The notes below the pieces were generated by a model. It saw only the letters and a program-made list of their open reading frames with translations. It was not told the origin of the DNA and did not search any database. The translations under genes and the position numbers were made by a program. Shown in pieces: positions 39,630 through 41,242 of a stretch of 41,242 nt of DNA. Source of the DNA: a virus. How positions within the stretch are numbered: the first letter of the stretch is position 1; the number at the start of each line of letters is the position of its first letter. Location: IMG/VR virus record IMGVR_UViG_3300044980_000079, positions 1 to 41,242 of that record; one strand, given 5' to 3'.

Positions 39630-40471
39630 GGTGCGCTACCTTTCGCGGAACTGAAGATAGTTTCAGGCCACTGGCGGATCTGCAGTTCGGGCGAGAAGCG
39701 ACTGAAGTCTTTGTATGCGGGCCAGTTCGCTTGCGAGCCTTGTTTGAAGAAAAATGCTACGCGATGTGACGCACACTGGCGCGCTAGCTCCGTTGCCCAT
39801 TCCTGAGCCATCGGTCGTGGCTTGCTACCGCTCTCACCCCCGACGATCACCCAATCAATCTTGCCGCTATTGCCTACCCACCGACTGCCGTCCGCAAGCG
39901 GGATGCCTGCCCAAAACGTATCGGCTGCCGTCAGATCGATCGATTCCATCAGCGGCTCACACGACAGGAACCTGACTCGAGACGGAATGTGCAGCAGCTT
40001 GGGAATATCCCTTTCAGCTTCTTCCTGCGTGACTACCGTGATCCCCAGCCAGACGTTGTTATAGCCGAATACCGAATTGTCCCAGTCCGGCGGGAGCATC
40101 GCCTTGACGTTCCCAATGCGTTTGGTGAGCAGTAGCCAATCCAGCCGCGGCGTCGACCGGATAAGTTCCCATAGGTCAGTCCGCCACTGCTCCGGCACTT
40201 CGTTATCGAATACATCGGCGAGCGAGGCGCAGAACACGCGCTGCCTCTGACCGTCTGGCACCGCGGCATGCCACTTGAGCGGCTGCCTCCAGTTTGCTGG
40301 CGTGGTTCGGCGCCTGCTGCCGGACCATAGCTCTGGGTGTCCGGTACGCTTCGCCCAGGCTTCCGCATAGCAATGCTCGCACGCTCCGTGTGGACCGACA
40401 GAGACCTTAGTGCAACCGACCCACGGATTGAACGTGTGATCGGTCCACTCGATTTTGCTGTTCTCTGCCAT
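39626..40471 (-). CDS. Phage Gp37/Gp68 family protein (DUF5131)
   Basis: 281 residues, typical length. The N-terminus KIEWTDHTFNPWVGC20 ... ACEHCYAEAWAKR has Cys at 20, 31 and 34, the conserved cluster of this family, resembling radical-SAM-type cluster sites. TNPWLWVG-type core motifs follow (FCASLADVFDNEVPEQW, LLLTKRIGN, WLGITVVTQEEA, FLSCEPLMESIDL, WVIVGGESG). The biochemical reaction is not established to my knowledge. No adjacent three-Cys-motif partner (TcmP) gene is seen, which is the common bacterial neighbour. Confidence 0.9.
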   Translation of the reverse strand: MAENSKIEWTDHTFNPWVGCTKVSVGPHGACEHCYAEAWAKRTGHPELWSGSRRRTTPANWRQPLKWHAAVPDGQRQRVFCASLADVFDNEVPEQWRTDLWELIRSTPRLDWLLLTKRIGNVKAMLPPDWDNSVFGYNNVWLGITVVTQEEAERDIPKLLHIPSRVRFLSCEPLMESIDLTAADTFWAGIPLADGSRWVGNSGKIDWVIVGGESGSKPRPMAQEWATELARQCASHRVAFFFKQGSQANWPAYKDFSRFSPELQIRQWPETIFSSAKGSAP

Positions 40472-40482
40472 GCCTATCTACT

Positions 40483-40695
40483 TTAGCGGTGGCTGGGCAA
40501 TGTCTTCAGCCAATCCTGAAAAGCCTGCAGCACTTCAGGTTCCAGGCAGACCCAATGTTCCCCATGTTCTCGCGGGGCGGACAGGATTACCGCGTAACCA
40601 TCGAAGCGAGCGTACAGCCCGTCGCCGAGGTAGGTTTTGAGATGCCCTTGCTGGCGTTCGTTCTCGTAGTCTGCTTGTGATTCGATATCTTCCAT
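40483..40695 (-). CDS. Small acidic hypothetical protein
   Basis: 70 residues from ATG 40695, with GAGGAG just upstream; a TTG at 40716 is a less likely start. Contains LYARFDGYAVILSAPREHGE and HWVCLEPEVLQAFQDWLKTL. Resembles small phage proteins with a strand pair and C-terminal helix. Function unknown. Confidence 0.6.
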   Translation of the reverse strand: MEDIESQADYENERQQGHLKTYLGDGLYARFDGYAVILSAPREHGEHWVCLEPEVLQAFQDWLKTLPSHR

Positions 40696-40716
40696 ATGCT
40701 CCTCGACTTCGATCAA

Positions 40717-40959
40717 CTAGAACGATAGGTTCTCAAGTTTCTTGATGGCCTTTTGGTGCGACTTGATCTTACGCTCTCGCATGTCCTCGGCTCGCCTCTG
40801 AGCATCATCCTTGAATCTATGCCAGTCGTTGCCGTGAGCGTAGTGTGTACCTCCTCGGCGCGTATAGACGATCATTCCAGGCGCGTGCTCTGGAGGCCCA
40901 TCTGTCTCTACCTCGAAGATGCCTTTAGTCAGCGCGTAACGAGTGACCCATGCTTTCAT
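40717..40959 (-). CDS. Small phage protein (MKAWVTRYALT type)
   Basis: 80 residues. MKAWVTRYALTKGIFEVETD is an N-terminus found in many small phage accessory proteins; the rest is basic and ends in a Lys-rich helix. First gene after the Ala-rich repeat gene in the leftward array. Function unknown. Confidence 0.65.
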   Translation of the reverse strand: MKAWVTRYALTKGIFEVETDGPPEHAPGMIVYTRRGGTHYAHGNDWHRFKDDAQRRAEDMRERKIKSHQKAIKKLENLSF

Positions 40960-40981
40960 CTGCGACTCCTTGGAGAGTGAG

Positions 40982-41242
40982 CTACGCGGCTTCAGTCAGG
41001 AATAGCCACTGGCATCCCGGCGCTTTCATATCGATAAGGATCTGCACTACGTCTTCGCAGAAAGCGGCGAGTGACTTGTCGCTAGCCGCGGAGGCGTCGT
41101 AGGCGGCGGCGGAGGCGTAGGCGGCGGCGGCGGCGTCGGCGGCGTAGGCGTCGGCGGTGGCGGAGGCGGCGTAGGCGTCGGCGGCGTCGGCGGCGTCGGC
41201 GGCGTAGGCGGCGGCGGCGGCGGCGTCGGCGTAGGCGACGGC
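40982..41242 (-). CDS. Ala-rich repeat protein, C-terminal part (gene spans the window ends)
   Basis: This is the 3' part of the gene that begins at 527. It holds the rest of the Ala/Asp/Tyr repeat and a unique tail, SDKSLAAFCEDVVQILIDMK and then CQWLFLTEAA, ending at a TAG at 40984-40982. Bases 41169-41242 duplicate 1-74. Joined at 41168, the frame is continuous; joined without removing the overlap, it is shifted. Function unknown. Confidence 0.85.
   Translation of the reverse strand, partial: AVAYADAAAAAAYAADAADAADAYAASATADAYAADAAAAAYASAAAYDASAASDKSLAAFCEDVVQILIDMKAPGCQWLFLTEAA
41096..41242 (-). repeat. GCC/GAC/TAC codon repeat (right part)
   Basis: The same in-frame codon repeat as 1-176, on the minus strand, here with some TCC (Ser) and one ACC (Thr) codon and more irregular towards the unique tail. 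Together with the left part it encodes about 85 residues. Confidence 0.85.
41169..41242. repeat. Right copy of 74-bp terminal direct repeat
   Basis: Identical to 1-74. See the left copy for interpretation: an assembly end overlap in a circular or circularly permuted genome is the simplest reading. Confidence 0.9.

Overview
The window is a complete genome of a temperate, tailed phage with a P22-like (podovirus-type) virion, almost certainly infecting a Gram-negative bacterium. The first and last 74 bases are identical. Removing one copy gives a 41,168-bp circle and restores the reading frame of an Ala-rich repeat gene that the linear ends cut in two. The contig is therefore best read as a circular or circularly permuted molecule opened inside a low-complexity gene. 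Host identity is not proven; the XF1762-like and Gp37/Gp68-like genes and moderately high GC suggest a gamma- or betaproteobacterium, with Xanthomonadales-like hosts as a weak guess.

Nearly the whole genome falls into two opposed gene arrays leaving one 75-bp control region at 2675-2749. That region holds nested inverted repeats and two face-to-face candidate promoters whose -10 boxes overlap. The rightward array (2750-32763) starts with a small Cro/YdaS-like HTH protein, then O-like and P-like replication proteins, small genes, a GroES-like protein, the terminase subunits, portal, scaffold and P22-type coat. An 8-kb block of glycan- and adhesion-type genes (12769-20701) follows. After it come gp4- and gp10-like tail proteins, a GNAT-fold protein, three ejection-type proteins, a beta-helix tailspike and a lysis region (small membrane proteins, an M15 peptidase and a permuted papain-fold enzyme).

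The leftward array starts at 2674 with an ERF single-strand annealing protein and a Ref-like HNH nuclease. It continues through small genes, crosses the window ends in the Ala/Asp/Tyr repeat gene, and runs from 40982 down to 32722. This part carries a Gp37/Gp68 (DUF5131) protein, a tyrosine integrase and about twenty small, often Cys-rich accessory genes. A second candidate promoter with a perfect 12-bp palindrome lies just upstream of the integrase sub-operon. The two arrays meet tail to tail with a 42-bp coding overlap that contains a 12-bp interrupted hairpin.

Genes are packed very tightly: 37 junctions are 4-bp ATGA/GTGA overlaps, so translational coupling is probably general. No tRNA, CRISPR array, insertion sequence or recognisable CI-type repressor was seen. 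Points most worth a second look are the junction-spanning repeat gene, the single divergent switch without an evident lysogenic repressor, the GroES-like gene next to the terminase, two GT-A-like enzymes embedded among virion genes, a 917-residue protein with an apparently split FN3 domain plus a glycosidase-like region, and a duplicated integrase 3' end.
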